From positions 620,001 to 684,000 of the forward strand of contig OY770021.1 of assembly GCA_963669315.1 (NCBI GenBank): a stretch of DNA of 64,000 nt, in the 5' to 3' direction. Shown here one piece after another: positions 18,285 to 26,573 of this stretch (within the stretch, counting starts at the first letter, position 1; each line of letters opens with the position of its first letter). The notes beneath the pieces are model-generated. The model ran no database searches and was not told the DNA's origin. It saw only the letters and a list, made by a program, of their open reading frames with translations. Both the position numbers and the translations under genes were made by a program. The DNA comes from SZUA-547 sp963669315. Its GTDB lineage: Bacteria; Pseudomonadota; Alphaproteobacteria; Rhodobacterales; Rhodobacteraceae.

Positions 18285-19786
18285 TACTCGAAATCCTCTC
18301 CCCGCGCGCTGGCGGGGCGCGCCTCTCCCAGTTTCTTCAGTTCATCGACGACGACAGCCATTTTCGCCCCCAGAGAGCCTTTCACGGTCACAACGTCGCC
18401 CGCATCGACGACCCGGCGGGCGCGATGGGCGGCCTCGCCAGAGGATTCGAACCACCCGCCGCGTTTTTCATGCTGCAAGGCGCGATGCAACGCGTGCATG
18501 CGCGGCCCGGAACAGATCACAATGTCCACCGATTTCATCGCGGGAAGCTCGGCGAGGCCTGCGTGCAGATCTTTCTCCTCAGGGCCGAGTTCCAGCATGT
18601 CGCCAAGTATGGCGATGCGCCGCCCGCGCACGACGCGCCCGATGCCGTCCTCTGGCCGGGCGGCGGCCAACACCTCCAGCGCCGCGCCCATCGACGCGGG
18701 GTTGGCGTTGTAGCTTTCATCGCGCAAATCGAACTCGCCATCCACGCCTTGCGGTCCCAACACGACGCGCCAGCACGACCCGCGCCCCTCCGGCGCGGTC
18801 CAGCTGGCCAGCGCCAGCGCCGCCCTGGCGATATCGGCGCCTATCGCGTCGATCGCAGTGAGCACCGCCAAAGCATTCATAGCCAGATGGCCACCGGGCG
18901 AGCTGAGGCGATAAACGATGCGCCGACCCACAATGTCGGCCTTGGCCACGGTGGCGGCCGGCCCAAGATCCACGCTGATAATTTGCGCGTCGGCAAGGCC
19001 GTCATGGCCAAACCCGATCACCTGCGCGCCGGCCTTTTGCGCCGCCGCCTCAAGCCGGGCGAAATGAGCGTTGTCCCGATTCAGGATCGCGATCCCGCCC
19101 GGCTCCAGCCCGGTGAAAATCTCGGCCTTTGCGTCGGCGATTTCCGCGACATCGCGAAAATGCTCCAGATGGACAGGCTCCACGGTTGTAACAATCGCCG
19201 TGTGCGGCCGGGCGAGCTTCGTCAGCGGCGTGATTTCTCCGGGATGGTTCATGCCTATTTCGATGGCTGCAAACTCGGTGTCAGCAGGCATTCGAGCCAG
19301 CGTCAGCGGAACGCCCCAATGGTTGTTAAAGCTCTTATCGGGCGCATGGGTCCGGCCCTGCGCGCTCAGCGCGGTTCGCAGCATTTCCTTGACGCCGGTC
19401 TTGCCGACCGAGCCGGTGACGCCAATCACCTTGCCTTTCATGCGCGCGCGCGCTGCAGCGGCCAGGCCGCGGAGACCTTCCAGCGTGTCGGGCACGATCA
19501 GCAGGGGTGGATAGCCTGCGTCCCCTTTGCCGTACCGGACCGTGACGGCCGCCGGAATGCGAGACAGCATGACCGCACCCGCGCCCGCCTCCAGCGCCTT
19601 GGCGACGAATTCATGCCCGTCGCGCGCATCGCCGGTGAGCGCCACGAAGAGATCGCCGGGCGCCAGCGAGCGCGTATCGATGGAGACGCCCGTGGCGGCC
19701 CAGTCGCCCACCGCAAATCCGCCTGTGGCCGCGGCCGCGTCGGCGGCGGTCCAAAGCGGTTCGGCTTTCTTTGAGACGCCGTTCAT
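18284..19786 (-). CDS. murF: UDP-MurNAc-tripeptide--D-alanyl-D-alanine ligase MurF
   Basis: Mur ligase adding D-Ala-D-Ala, the product of the ddl gene downstream in the same cluster. The ATP loop reads GVTGSVGKTGVKEML. NHWGVPLTLARMP, EIGMNHPGEI and DESYNANPASM are the MurF signatures. The length is 500 residues. The ATG makes an ATGA overlap with murE, so the two ligases are coupled. Confidence 0.97.
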   Translation of the reverse strand: MNGVSKKAEPLWTAADAAAATGGFAVGDWAATGVSIDTRSLAPGDLFVALTGDARDGHEFVAKALEAGAGAVMLSRIPAAVTVRYGKGDAGYPPLLIVPDTLEGLRGLAAAARARMKGKVIGVTGSVGKTGVKEMLRTALSAQGRTHAPDKSFNNHWGVPLTLARMPADTEFAAIEIGMNHPGEITPLTKLARPHTAIVTTVEPVHLEHFRDVAEIADAKAEIFTGLEPGGIAILNRDNAHFARLEAAAQKAGAQVIGFGHDGLADAQIISVDLGPAATVAKADIVGRRIVYRLSSPGGHLAMNALAVLTAIDAIGADIARAALALASWTAPEGRGSCWRVVLGPQGVDGEFDLRDESYNANPASMGAALEVLAAARPEDGIGRVVRGRRIAILGDMLELGPEEKDLHAGLAELPAMKSVDIVICSGPRMHALHRALQHEKRGGWFESSGEAAHRARRVVDAGDVVTVKGSLGAKMAVVVDELKKLGEARPASARGEDFE

Positions 19787-21366
19787 GGCGCATCCTCCAG
19801 TGCGGCGATCGCGTCAGGTCCGTCCAGCGCCGCGACGGCGGCGCGAGCGTGCTCAGCATCGTCGAAGGGCAGCGTTTCGCCCCCGACCACCTGACCTGTT
19901 TCATGCCCCTTTCCGGCGATCAAAAGGCGATCTCCGGGCTGAAGCGCGTCCACAGCATTTAAGATGGCTTCATCGCGCGGTCCCGCGTCCGTCGCATCGG
20001 CGGACACTGCGCGGGCGCCAGCGAGCACGGATTCTCGAATCGCCGCAGGGTCTTCCGAGCGCGGGTTGTCATCGGTGACGAAGACCAGATCGGCGCCCTC
20101 CGCCGCCGCCCGTCCCATCAATGGCCGCTTGCCGGGGTCACGGTCGCCGCCGGCGCCGAACAGAACCAACAGTCGGCCAGGCGTATGCGGGCTCATCGCA
20201 GACAGGGCCGTGGCAAGGGCGTCGGGCGTATGAGCGTAGTCGACATACGCCGCGCCGCCGGATGCGCGCGTTGCGACCAGCTCCATCCGGCCTCGAACGC
20301 CACGGAGCGACGGCAGAGCCGTGAAAACTGCGTTGGGGTCCTCTCCACAGCCGATCAGCAAGCCCGCAGCCGTCAGGGCGTTGGAGGCCTGGAATCCGCC
20401 GATCAGGGATAGACGCCCCTCGTGCTCGGCCCCGGCGTACGCAAACCGAACCGTCTGCCCATCCTCGTGAAACGCTGCGCCCAGAATGCGCAGGCCGGGG
20501 TCGGCGGCCGGGCTCTCTCCGACAGGAATCACAGTCAGATCGCGGGCCATCGCCACCGCTTCGGCAGCAGAATAGATCGGGTCGTCCAGGTTCAGCACCG
20601 CGCTCGCCCCTTGGGGCAAAAGCTCAGCGAACAGCCGCAACTTGGCGGCGGCGTAGTCGGCGAAATCCGGGTGATAGTCGAGGTGATCTCGGGTGATGTT
20701 GGTCAACGCCCCGGCCCGCAGGCGCACGCCATCCAGTCGCCTTTGCGCCAGCCCGTGAGAGGACGCCTCCATCGCCGCATGGGTCGCGCCCTTCTCCGCC
20801 AATTCGGCGAGCAGGGCGTGCAGTTCGGTTGGCTCCGGCGTGGTATGCGCGAGCGGCGTCTCGAAGCCCTCACCCTCAACGCCGGTGGTGCCGATATTGG
20901 CGGCGGGGCGGCCTATTGCGGACCAGAGCTGGCGGCAGAAACTGGCGACCGAGGTTTTGCCGTTGGTGCCGGTGATCGCGACCATAACCTCTGGCTGCGC
21001 GCCGTGGAAACGCGCCGCAATTTCAGCCAGCCGGGCGCGCGGGTCCGGGTCGATAATGAAGGAAACCGGGAATCCGCCAAGGTCTTCTGCGGCGCGCATC
21101 GCCCCATCAAGGGTCGTGAGCACCGCGACTGCGCCTTGCCGGACCGCATATTTTGCGAACGCCGCCCCGTCGGTCTGAACGCCCTTTAACGCCGCGAACA
21201 GATAACCGTCTTTCACGGCGCGGCTATCGACGGCGAGACCTGCGATCTTAAAATCGGGATCTAGTGGCGGGCCCAGAACCAAATAGCCCGTCGCCGAATC
21301 GGCGAGTCCAAGCGCCCCGACACTTCGCCGGGCGCTGCGCCCTTCGGAACGCTCGCCGCCGTTCAT
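19783..21366 (-). CDS. murE: UDP-MurNAc-L-alanyl-D-glutamate--meso-diaminopimelate ligase MurE
   Basis: Mur ligase adding the third stem-peptide residue. It has AVDSRAVKDGYLFAAL in the N-terminal domain, the ATP loop ITGTNGKTSVASF and ITRDHLDYH. The motif DDNPRSEDP contains the DNPR signature that selects meso-diaminopimelate over lysine. The start was placed at ATG 21366 (MNGGERSEG), which follows an AGGTGG stretch; the upstream open frame overlaps ftsI antisense-like sequence and is not family-like. The 527-residue length is slightly above average. Confidence 0.96.
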   Translation of the reverse strand: MNGGERSEGRSARRSVGALGLADSATGYLVLGPPLDPDFKIAGLAVDSRAVKDGYLFAALKGVQTDGAAFAKYAVRQGAVAVLTTLDGAMRAAEDLGGFPVSFIIDPDPRARLAEIAARFHGAQPEVMVAITGTNGKTSVASFCRQLWSAIGRPAANIGTTGVEGEGFETPLAHTTPEPTELHALLAELAEKGATHAAMEASSHGLAQRRLDGVRLRAGALTNITRDHLDYHPDFADYAAAKLRLFAELLPQGASAVLNLDDPIYSAAEAVAMARDLTVIPVGESPAADPGLRILGAAFHEDGQTVRFAYAGAEHEGRLSLIGGFQASNALTAAGLLIGCGEDPNAVFTALPSLRGVRGRMELVATRASGGAAYVDYAHTPDALATALSAMSPHTPGRLLVLFGAGGDRDPGKRPLMGRAAAEGADLVFVTDDNPRSEDPAAIRESVLAGARAVSADATDAGPRDEAILNAVDALQPGDRLLIAGKGHETGQVVGGETLPFDDAEHARAAVAALDGPDAIAALEDAP

Positions 21367-21424
21367 GGTCCACCTGCTCGCCTGCGCCCTGCGTTTTAAT
21401 CGTCTTATTGCGGGGCCGTTGTCG

Positions 21425-23299
21425 TCAGTTCGCCGCCAATTGCGCCCCGATTCTCGGCTGGCCCCAAGGCCGCCCCGCGCCACCGGGCCTGAGGCCCAGA
21501 AGCGGCGCGATGCGCCGGATCGCTTCGCCAGCGACCGGGGCTGCGGTCCAGCCCGCAGTGCGGCGAAGGATGGGGCCGCTCCTATCAATCGGTTCGTCGA
21601 GCGACACGACCACAACATATCGGGGATTCGACGCCGGGAAAATGCCGGAAAAGGTCGCTATGACCTTCTTCTTGAAATACCCGCCGCCTGGTTTGGGTTT
21701 TTCGGCCGTCCCGGTCTTGCCGCCGACCTCGTATCCTGGGGCCGCCGCCTTGCGGCCAGTTCCTTCGGAGACGACCGAGCGCATGATTCTTCGCAGGGCG
21801 CGAGATGTCTCAGCCGTAATCGCCTGTTCGCCCAACTGCGGCTCTCCGCCCCGCGCCAGCAGGGTGGGCCGCACGCGATATCCACCATTCGCGACGGTCG
21901 CGATTCCGGCAGCCAAATGGGTCTGCGTGGCGGACAGGCCGTGGCCGAAGGCGATGGTGGCGGTCGACAGATCCGTCCAGCGTTTCGGGCGCAGCGGAGC
22001 GATCCCGTCCGCCTCGGCCAATTCGATCCCGGTCGGCTCGAAAAAACCGAGGGATTTCAGAAGGTCTTTCTGCGCGCCTGACCCAGCGGCCATCGCGACG
22101 CGCGCCGATCCCACATTTGAAGAGCGCACGATCGCGTCAGTCAGCGTCATCAAAGGCGGCATCGGATGCGCCTCGCCGATGTTGCGCCCGCGCACGCGCA
22201 GCGGCGCGCGGGTGTTCAACAGCGTATCGGGGCCAGCCACGCCGGTCTCCATCGCCAACGCTGCAGTGAACACCTTGAATGTCGAGCCAAGCTCATACCG
22301 GCCTTGCGCTGAGCGGTTGAACAGCGGGCTGTCCTCAGGCGAGCCGGAGGTCGGAGGCCGCGGACGGTAATTCGGGTCGAAATCCGGCAATGAGACCATC
22401 GCCGCCACTTCGCCTGAGCGCGCATCCATCACGATGCCGGAGACGCCCTTGGCCTCAAAGCGCTCCATACCCGCCTCGAGCACCTGCCGGAACGCGGCCT
22501 GCACGGTCAAGTCCAGGGAAAGGCGCAATGGCACGCCCGCCTGTTCAGGATCGCGGAGGCGCTCGTCGAACCAGCGCTCGACGCCACCGACGCCGACCGT
22601 CTCGGCGAAATCCGCGCCCATTCTGTGATCGGAAACGCCGCCCAGAACATGCGCGGCCACGTTCCCGGCCGGATATATGCGCGCCTCACGACGACCGAAA
22701 TAGAGGCCCGGACGCCCGAGGTCGTGAACCAGCTGGCGCTGCTCAGGCGTGATCGAGCGCTTGATCCACATGAACCGGCGGCCGTCGACAAACCGGCGCG
22801 CCATGGGGTCTGCGTCGAGGTCCGGGAAAATCTCCGCCAACGCCTGCGCGGTCCCGGCCGGAAAGTTCATCTCCTTCGGGTGGGCGTAAAGCGACCAGGC
22901 CGGCAAGTTGGCCGCAAGCACCCGACCTTCGCGATCCACGATCGGCGCGCGGCTGACAACGGGGGCGGAAGCGGACAGCTGCGCCGCATTCAGTTTCGGC
23001 TCGCGCGGGTCCTCGGCCGCCAGCATGCCGACGCGGCCGCCAAGCACAACGAAAGCGAGGGTGAAGGCGGCGCTCAAAAGCCCAAGGCGCCATTGCGCGC
23101 GGCGGCGATGATCAAGCGCGTCACTCGTCAGTGGCTTGCGCGGCGAACGGGCGTCCCAGGACGCATCGGCGCTGATTGTGGCGGCTTCAGGGGCGCGGTC
23201 GGCCGACGCGCCTTCCCTCGCGGCGATCACCGCGGCGACGGAGCGCGCCATGCGCCGCATCGCGCCGGGTTCGGCTGGGCTGTCGGACTCCATGCTCAT
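21425..23299 (-). CDS. ftsI: Septal transpeptidase FtsI (PBP3)
   Basis: Class B penicillin-binding protein that cross-links septal peptidoglycan with FtsW. A basic cytoplasmic tail of about 70 residues precedes one membrane anchor (LGLLSAAFTLAFVVLGGRV). A PBP dimerisation domain and the transpeptidase domain follow. The catalytic motifs are STFK (SxxK), SSN (SxN) and KTGTAEK (KTG). The ATG at 23299 makes an ATGA overlap with ftsL. A 58-nt gap precedes murE. Confidence 0.97.
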   Translation of the reverse strand: MSMESDSPAEPGAMRRMARSVAAVIAAREGASADRAPEAATISADASWDARSPRKPLTSDALDHRRRAQWRLGLLSAAFTLAFVVLGGRVGMLAAEDPREPKLNAAQLSASAPVVSRAPIVDREGRVLAANLPAWSLYAHPKEMNFPAGTAQALAEIFPDLDADPMARRFVDGRRFMWIKRSITPEQRQLVHDLGRPGLYFGRREARIYPAGNVAAHVLGGVSDHRMGADFAETVGVGGVERWFDERLRDPEQAGVPLRLSLDLTVQAAFRQVLEAGMERFEAKGVSGIVMDARSGEVAAMVSLPDFDPNYRPRPPTSGSPEDSPLFNRSAQGRYELGSTFKVFTAALAMETGVAGPDTLLNTRAPLRVRGRNIGEAHPMPPLMTLTDAIVRSSNVGSARVAMAAGSGAQKDLLKSLGFFEPTGIELAEADGIAPLRPKRWTDLSTATIAFGHGLSATQTHLAAGIATVANGGYRVRPTLLARGGEPQLGEQAITAETSRALRRIMRSVVSEGTGRKAAAPGYEVGGKTGTAEKPKPGGGYFKKKVIATFSGIFPASNPRYVVVVSLDEPIDRSGPILRRTAGWTAAPVAGEAIRRIAPLLGLRPGGAGRPWGQPRIGAQLAAN

Positions 23300-23718
23300 C
23301 GCAGCGCCACCAAACGCGGCGCGAGAGGCCGGGGTCTCGGCGCTGGAGCGGCCGGCGGCGCGACGCCCTCTCCACCGCTCAGCACCTCGGCGAGAAGTTG
23401 CTCTATCAGTTCACGTTCCTGATCCACCACTGGCGGCGGCGACGCGACTTCCACCACCGCCCCAAACTGCGCCCCATCGATCGGTTGCAGCCCCAACTCG
23501 GCGTGGTGCTGCGCTGCGAGGTGGGCCAAACGGTCGGGATTGTTCAGCCAGGCCCATTCGGCCTTCAGTATCGCGATGCGCTCATGCTCGCGGCTGATCT
23601 GGTCGCGCAATGACTCGATCTGGGCCAGACGGTCGCGAGTGTCGTATTTAATCCAATAGGACCCAAACGCGAACGCCACCACCAGGCACAAAGCGAGCAC
23701 ATAAATTGCGGATCTCAT
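23296..23718 (-). CDS. ftsL: Cell division protein FtsL
   Basis: Small bitopic divisome scaffold, here 140 residues. The N-terminal membrane segment IYVLALCLVVAFAFGSYWI is followed by a coiled coil (RLAQIESLRDQISREHERIAILKAEW is in this region) with the characteristic AEWAWLNNPDRLAHLA. A Pro/Ala-rich C terminus follows. Identity rests on topology, size, this motif and position between rsmH and ftsI, with 4-nt overlaps on both sides. Confidence 0.93.
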   Translation of the reverse strand: MRSAIYVLALCLVVAFAFGSYWIKYDTRDRLAQIESLRDQISREHERIAILKAEWAWLNNPDRLAHLAAQHHAELGLQPIDGAQFGAVVEVASPPPVVDQERELIEQLLAEVLSGGEGVAPPAAPAPRPRPLAPRLVALR

Positions 23719-24791
23719 TTCTTGCCCCCACTCGCATGCGGGTCGAGGCCGTCCAGCGCCAGCCGCGGCGCGCCCAAACCTGAAGGACCGACCTGCTTCA
23801 CCGGCGCATCTGTGCGTCGCGCGGCGCGAAGTTTCGCCGAACGCGCCCGCGGATTGCCCTGCAGCTCGCCCTCGCCTGGCGCCGTGGCGCGGCGAAACAA
23901 CAGTTCAAAGGTTGGCGCGTCCGCCTCGACCTCAGGCGCATGCCGCGAGGGGCGCGGACCGCCGCCGCTGCGGGCCTGCAGGAATCGTTTCACGATCCGA
24001 TCCTCGAGCGAATGAAAAGTGACGACGGCCAGAACTCCGCCGGGGGCCAGCGCGCGCTCGGCGGCGAAAAGGGCGCGGATCAACTCTCCCAGCTCATCAT
24101 TGACCGCGATTCTGAGCGCCTGAAACGACCTTGTCGCGGGGTGGGGTTGGCCGGGGCGTTGTTTTGGCGTGACCGAAGCGATCACCTCCGCCAGACGCGC
24201 CGTGGTGTCGATCGGCGCTTCTCGCCTCGCGGCGACGATGGCCCTGGCGATCCGGCGCGACGCGCGCTCCTCGCCATATTGAAAGAGAATGTCTGCAAGC
24301 GCGGCTTCGTCCGCCTGATTGACGACATCAGCGGCGGACGGGCCGTCCCGCTCCATGCGCATATCGAGGGGGCCGTCCTTCTGGAATGAGAATCCGCGAG
24401 ACGCCTCATCGATCTGCATGGAGGACACGCCGATATCCAGGACGACACCCTGTAATGGGGCGTCGCCGACAGAGGTCGCCAATTCGTCCAGTTCGCCGAA
24501 ACGGCCCTCGACCAGCTCCAATCGCCCTCCGTAAAGCTGCGCCCACTCTATACCGCGGGCGATCGCCTCCGGATCCCGGTCCACGCCGATCACCCGATCG
24601 GCCCCCGCATCCAGCATCGCGCGGGCGTAACCCCCAGCGCCGAAGGTGCCGTCCAGAAACACGCCGCCATGCGAGGGGTCGAGCGCATCAATCACTTCGC
24701 TGAGAAGGACCGGCGCGTGTAGCTGCTCGGCCCGGGCGAGCGCCGCTCGCGCCTCAGCTTCCGAGCCAATCACGCGGGAGGCGGCCATCAT
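23715..24791 (-). CDS. rsmH: 16S rRNA (cytosine-1402 N4) methyltransferase RsmH
   Basis: S-adenosylmethionine-dependent methyltransferase modifying C1402 in the ribosomal P site. It has HAPVLLSEVIDAL at the N terminus, the SAM-binding FLDGTFGAGGYARAML, GVDRDPEAI, DIGVSSMQID and TFHSLEDRIVKRFLQ. The length is 358 residues. Two ATGs in tandem (24791, 24788) overlap the mraZ stop. Confidence 0.97.
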   Translation of the reverse strand: MMAASRVIGSEAEARAALARAEQLHAPVLLSEVIDALDPSHGGVFLDGTFGAGGYARAMLDAGADRVIGVDRDPEAIARGIEWAQLYGGRLELVEGRFGELDELATSVGDAPLQGVVLDIGVSSMQIDEASRGFSFQKDGPLDMRMERDGPSAADVVNQADEAALADILFQYGEERASRRIARAIVAARREAPIDTTARLAEVIASVTPKQRPGQPHPATRSFQALRIAVNDELGELIRALFAAERALAPGGVLAVVTFHSLEDRIVKRFLQARSGGGPRPSRHAPEVEADAPTFELLFRRATAPGEGELQGNPRARSAKLRAARRTDAPVKQVGPSGLGAPRLALDGLDPHASGGKK

Positions 24792-25267
24792 GCCCCGTCC
24801 CCCGCGGGCTTTTTCGCCCCCCAGGGCAGTTTGCCGACATTGGCCTGCGCCACCCCACGCATCGCATCTCGATGCTTGGCGTAGAGGGCGGGCGACCAGA
24901 TCTGGAAGGTCTTGCCGAGGCCGACGAAAACCGCCTCATTTTCGATATGGGCGCGTTCGATGAACTCTCCGGGCAGCACGATGCGCCCCTCCGGGTCCAG
25001 AGATACGAGCTTTGCGCGGCCCAACACCTGACCGGCCAGCGCCTCATATTCTTCGGACAGCGGGTTCAGTTGGTCGAGTTGAGAGGCGAGCTGCTCGAGT
25101 CTGCCATAGCCATAGCCCTCGACGCAGGGCTGCTCGCGCAGGGTCGGGCCGAGCACGACGCCCGACTCGTCCTCCTGCTCAAGGACCCGACGGAAGGTCG
25201 CAGGTATGGAAACCCGCCCCTTCTTGTCGACCTTATGAGTCGAACTGGAGATGAAAAGTTTCATCAT
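24788..25267 (-). CDS. mraZ: Transcriptional regulator MraZ
   Basis: AbrB-fold DNA-binding protein that represses the dcw operon in species where it has been studied. It has two MraZ/SpoVT-like repeats: the first has THKVDKKGRVSIPATFR, the second LDPEGRIVLPGEF. The product is 159 residues from the first of two tandem ATGs (25267, 25264). Both follow GGTCGGA, so the choice is uncertain by one residue. It is the first gene of the cluster, and its likely operator lies about 260-300 nt upstream. Confidence 0.96.
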   Translation of the reverse strand: MMKLFISSSTHKVDKKGRVSIPATFRRVLEQEDESGVVLGPTLREQPCVEGYGYGRLEQLASQLDQLNPLSEEYEALAGQVLGRAKLVSLDPEGRIVLPGEFIERAHIENEAVFVGLGKTFQIWSPALYAKHRDAMRGVAQANVGKLPWGAKKPAGDGA

Positions 25268-25529
25268 TCCGACCCGCGCGCCACACACACCTCTATGGCC
25301 TGTTGGGCTGCTTTCGCGCTATTGGAACAGTGGTTTGGGCCCTTCGTGAAAACGGCGGGCCGCGCTCTAGGTCGCGATCCCGCCGCCTGCCTCAATCACT
25401 CGTTCCGACCACACGTCCGCTACGCACCCACCGGGCCGGTTACTCTTTGTTCGGAGAGACCGCTGGGCCTGTATGAACCTGCCGTAAATGGATCAATCCA
25501 GCGTTCCGCTCCGTGCCAATGGTGTAACA

Positions 25530-25564
25530 TGGGAGATCGTGGGAAACAAAGGAAAAATTTGGGT
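25530..25564 (-). promoter_or_regulatory. Putative MraZ operator: four phased repeats
   Basis: On the plus strand the pentamers TGGGA (25530), TGGGA (25540), AGGAA (25550) and TGGGT (25560) recur at exactly 10-bp intervals with 5-nt spacers. E. coli MraZ is known to bind TGGGN direct repeats separated by 5 nt, so spacing and core match. Read on the mraZ coding strand the repeats are TCCCA, and the third copy is degenerate. Confidence 0.75.
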
Positions 25565-25699
25565 CCACATGTGGATTCTTGCTAATTCGCCAAGGGCTTG
25601 CGGCGGAAAGTGAATGCGAATTCAACGATTTTGCCCCACTTATGGTGCTTTTGCGGCGCACCAAACACAATATATGGGCGTCCGCCGCCAATATCAGGC

Positions 25700-25708
25700 T
25701 GTGGATAA
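25700..25708. promoter_or_regulatory. DnaA-box match
   Basis: TGTGGATAA is the reverse complement of the perfect consensus TTATCCACA. It sits inside a direct repeat of GGCTGTGGA (25697-25705 and 25709-25717) in the dcw promoter region. A single 9-mer may be chance, so any DnaA control of the cluster is only a suggestion. Confidence 0.35.
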
Positions 25709-25827
25709 GGCTGTGGAGGCCGCCCCATGAAATACCATGCCCCCGCCCATGCGGGCCCAAATCAGGCGCCACATGGGATCTCATGGGCGACGAAAATCAT
25801 CGCAAATGCAAACACCCTAAGGCGCTT

Positions 25828-26070
25828 CTAGCGCCCAACGCCGCCCAACGCGCCGCCGATGCTGTCCCCAACCGCGCTAACGCCGTCAAAGACGCCCTTG
25901 GTCGGGTTTTCGAAGCTTGCGCTTCCAAAGTCGTTCAGCATCGGTCCGGGCGACGAGATGAATCCAGCCACGTCGTCCACCGAACCGCCCATGACGAAGA
26001 ACATCGCGACGATGGCGACGATCAGTCCACCGAATAGATACATCCAGATCGGGTTGCCGCTATTGCTCAT
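25828..26070 (-). CDS. Small membrane protein of unknown function
   Basis: An 80-residue protein starting MSNSGNPIWMYLFGG. One strong membrane helix (residues about 9-28, LFGGLIVAIVAMFFVMGG) is followed by a Gly/Ser/Asp-rich tail ending GDSIGGALGGVGR. I do not recognise a family. It starts about 58 nt after the RNase P RNA on the same strand. An earlier in-frame ATG at 26115 (MLWSRSVF) is possible and would add 15 basic residues. No strong ribosome-binding site decides between them. Confidence 0.6.
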   Translation of the reverse strand: MSNSGNPIWMYLFGGLIVAIVAMFFVMGGSVDDVAGFISSPGPMLNDFGSASFENPTKGVFDGVSAVGDSIGGALGGVGR

Positions 26071-26128
26071 GACATTGAATACGCGCCTGATGAAGACCGA
26101 GCGCGACCATAACATGAAGAACGGTAAA

Positions 26129-26528
26129 GCGTCAGACGGCCTGTAAGCCGGGTTCTGTCCCCCGAGTGCGAACGCTCGGATAGATGGCCATTCATCTGGA
26201 CCGGCCGTCGCCGACCGGTTCGTGCAGTCTACCCAGATGGCGGGGCTGGAACGCCCCTGCGCTTTCACGCAGCCATCCCTATTCGACCTTGCTCCCAGCG
26301 GGGCTTGCCGCGCCGCCCCCGTCGCCGGGGGCGCGGTGGGCTCTTACCCCACCGTTTCACCCTTGCCGTTTGGAGGTCTCCCTCCGCCCGGCGGTCTGTT
26401 TTCTGTGGCGCTTTCCCTCGGGTTCAGGGGCAAGCCCCCTCCCCGGCCGGGCGTTACCCGGCGCCGCGTCCCAGTGGAGCCCGGACTTTCCTCACGCTAA
26501 ACGCGCGCAGCCATCCGGCCGTCTGACG
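26129..26528 (-). ncRNA. rnpB: RNase P RNA (bacterial class A)
   Basis: Catalytic RNA of RNase P, which matures tRNA 5' ends. On the minus strand the conserved 5' core GAGGAAAGTCCGGGCTC is complementary to about 26475-26491. The universally conserved 3' core ACAGAACCCGGCTTACAGG lies at about 26139-26158. The P1 helix is formed by GTCAGACGGCC at the 5' end and GGCCGTCTGAC at the 3' end, which fixes both termini within a few bases. The total of about 400 nt is typical. GTAAGAGCCCACC, another conserved block, is also present. Confidence 0.95.
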
Positions 26529-26573
26529 AGGCTTAGATATGGGCTGGAAGGAGTTCGGTCAACGCAATGCGGG

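Larger units (their letters stand above)
25268..25827. other. Non-coding leader/promoter region of the dcw cluster
   Basis: No convincing gene lies in these 560 nt. The stretch contains the TGGGA array (25530-25564), a DnaA-box match (25700-25708) within a GGCTGTGGA direct repeat (25697 and 25709), and a second TGGGA/TGGGC pair at 25774 and 25784. The 260 nt between the array and mraZ would be a long 5' untranslated leader if transcription starts near the array. The stretch 25535-25680 is notably A/T-rich for this genome, as expected of a promoter. Confidence 0.7.

Noticed and set aside
25440..25784. Minus-strand 114-codon frame upstream of mraZ
   Set aside because: It overlaps the MraZ operator array and promoter region, shows no domain and has atypical composition for a protein.
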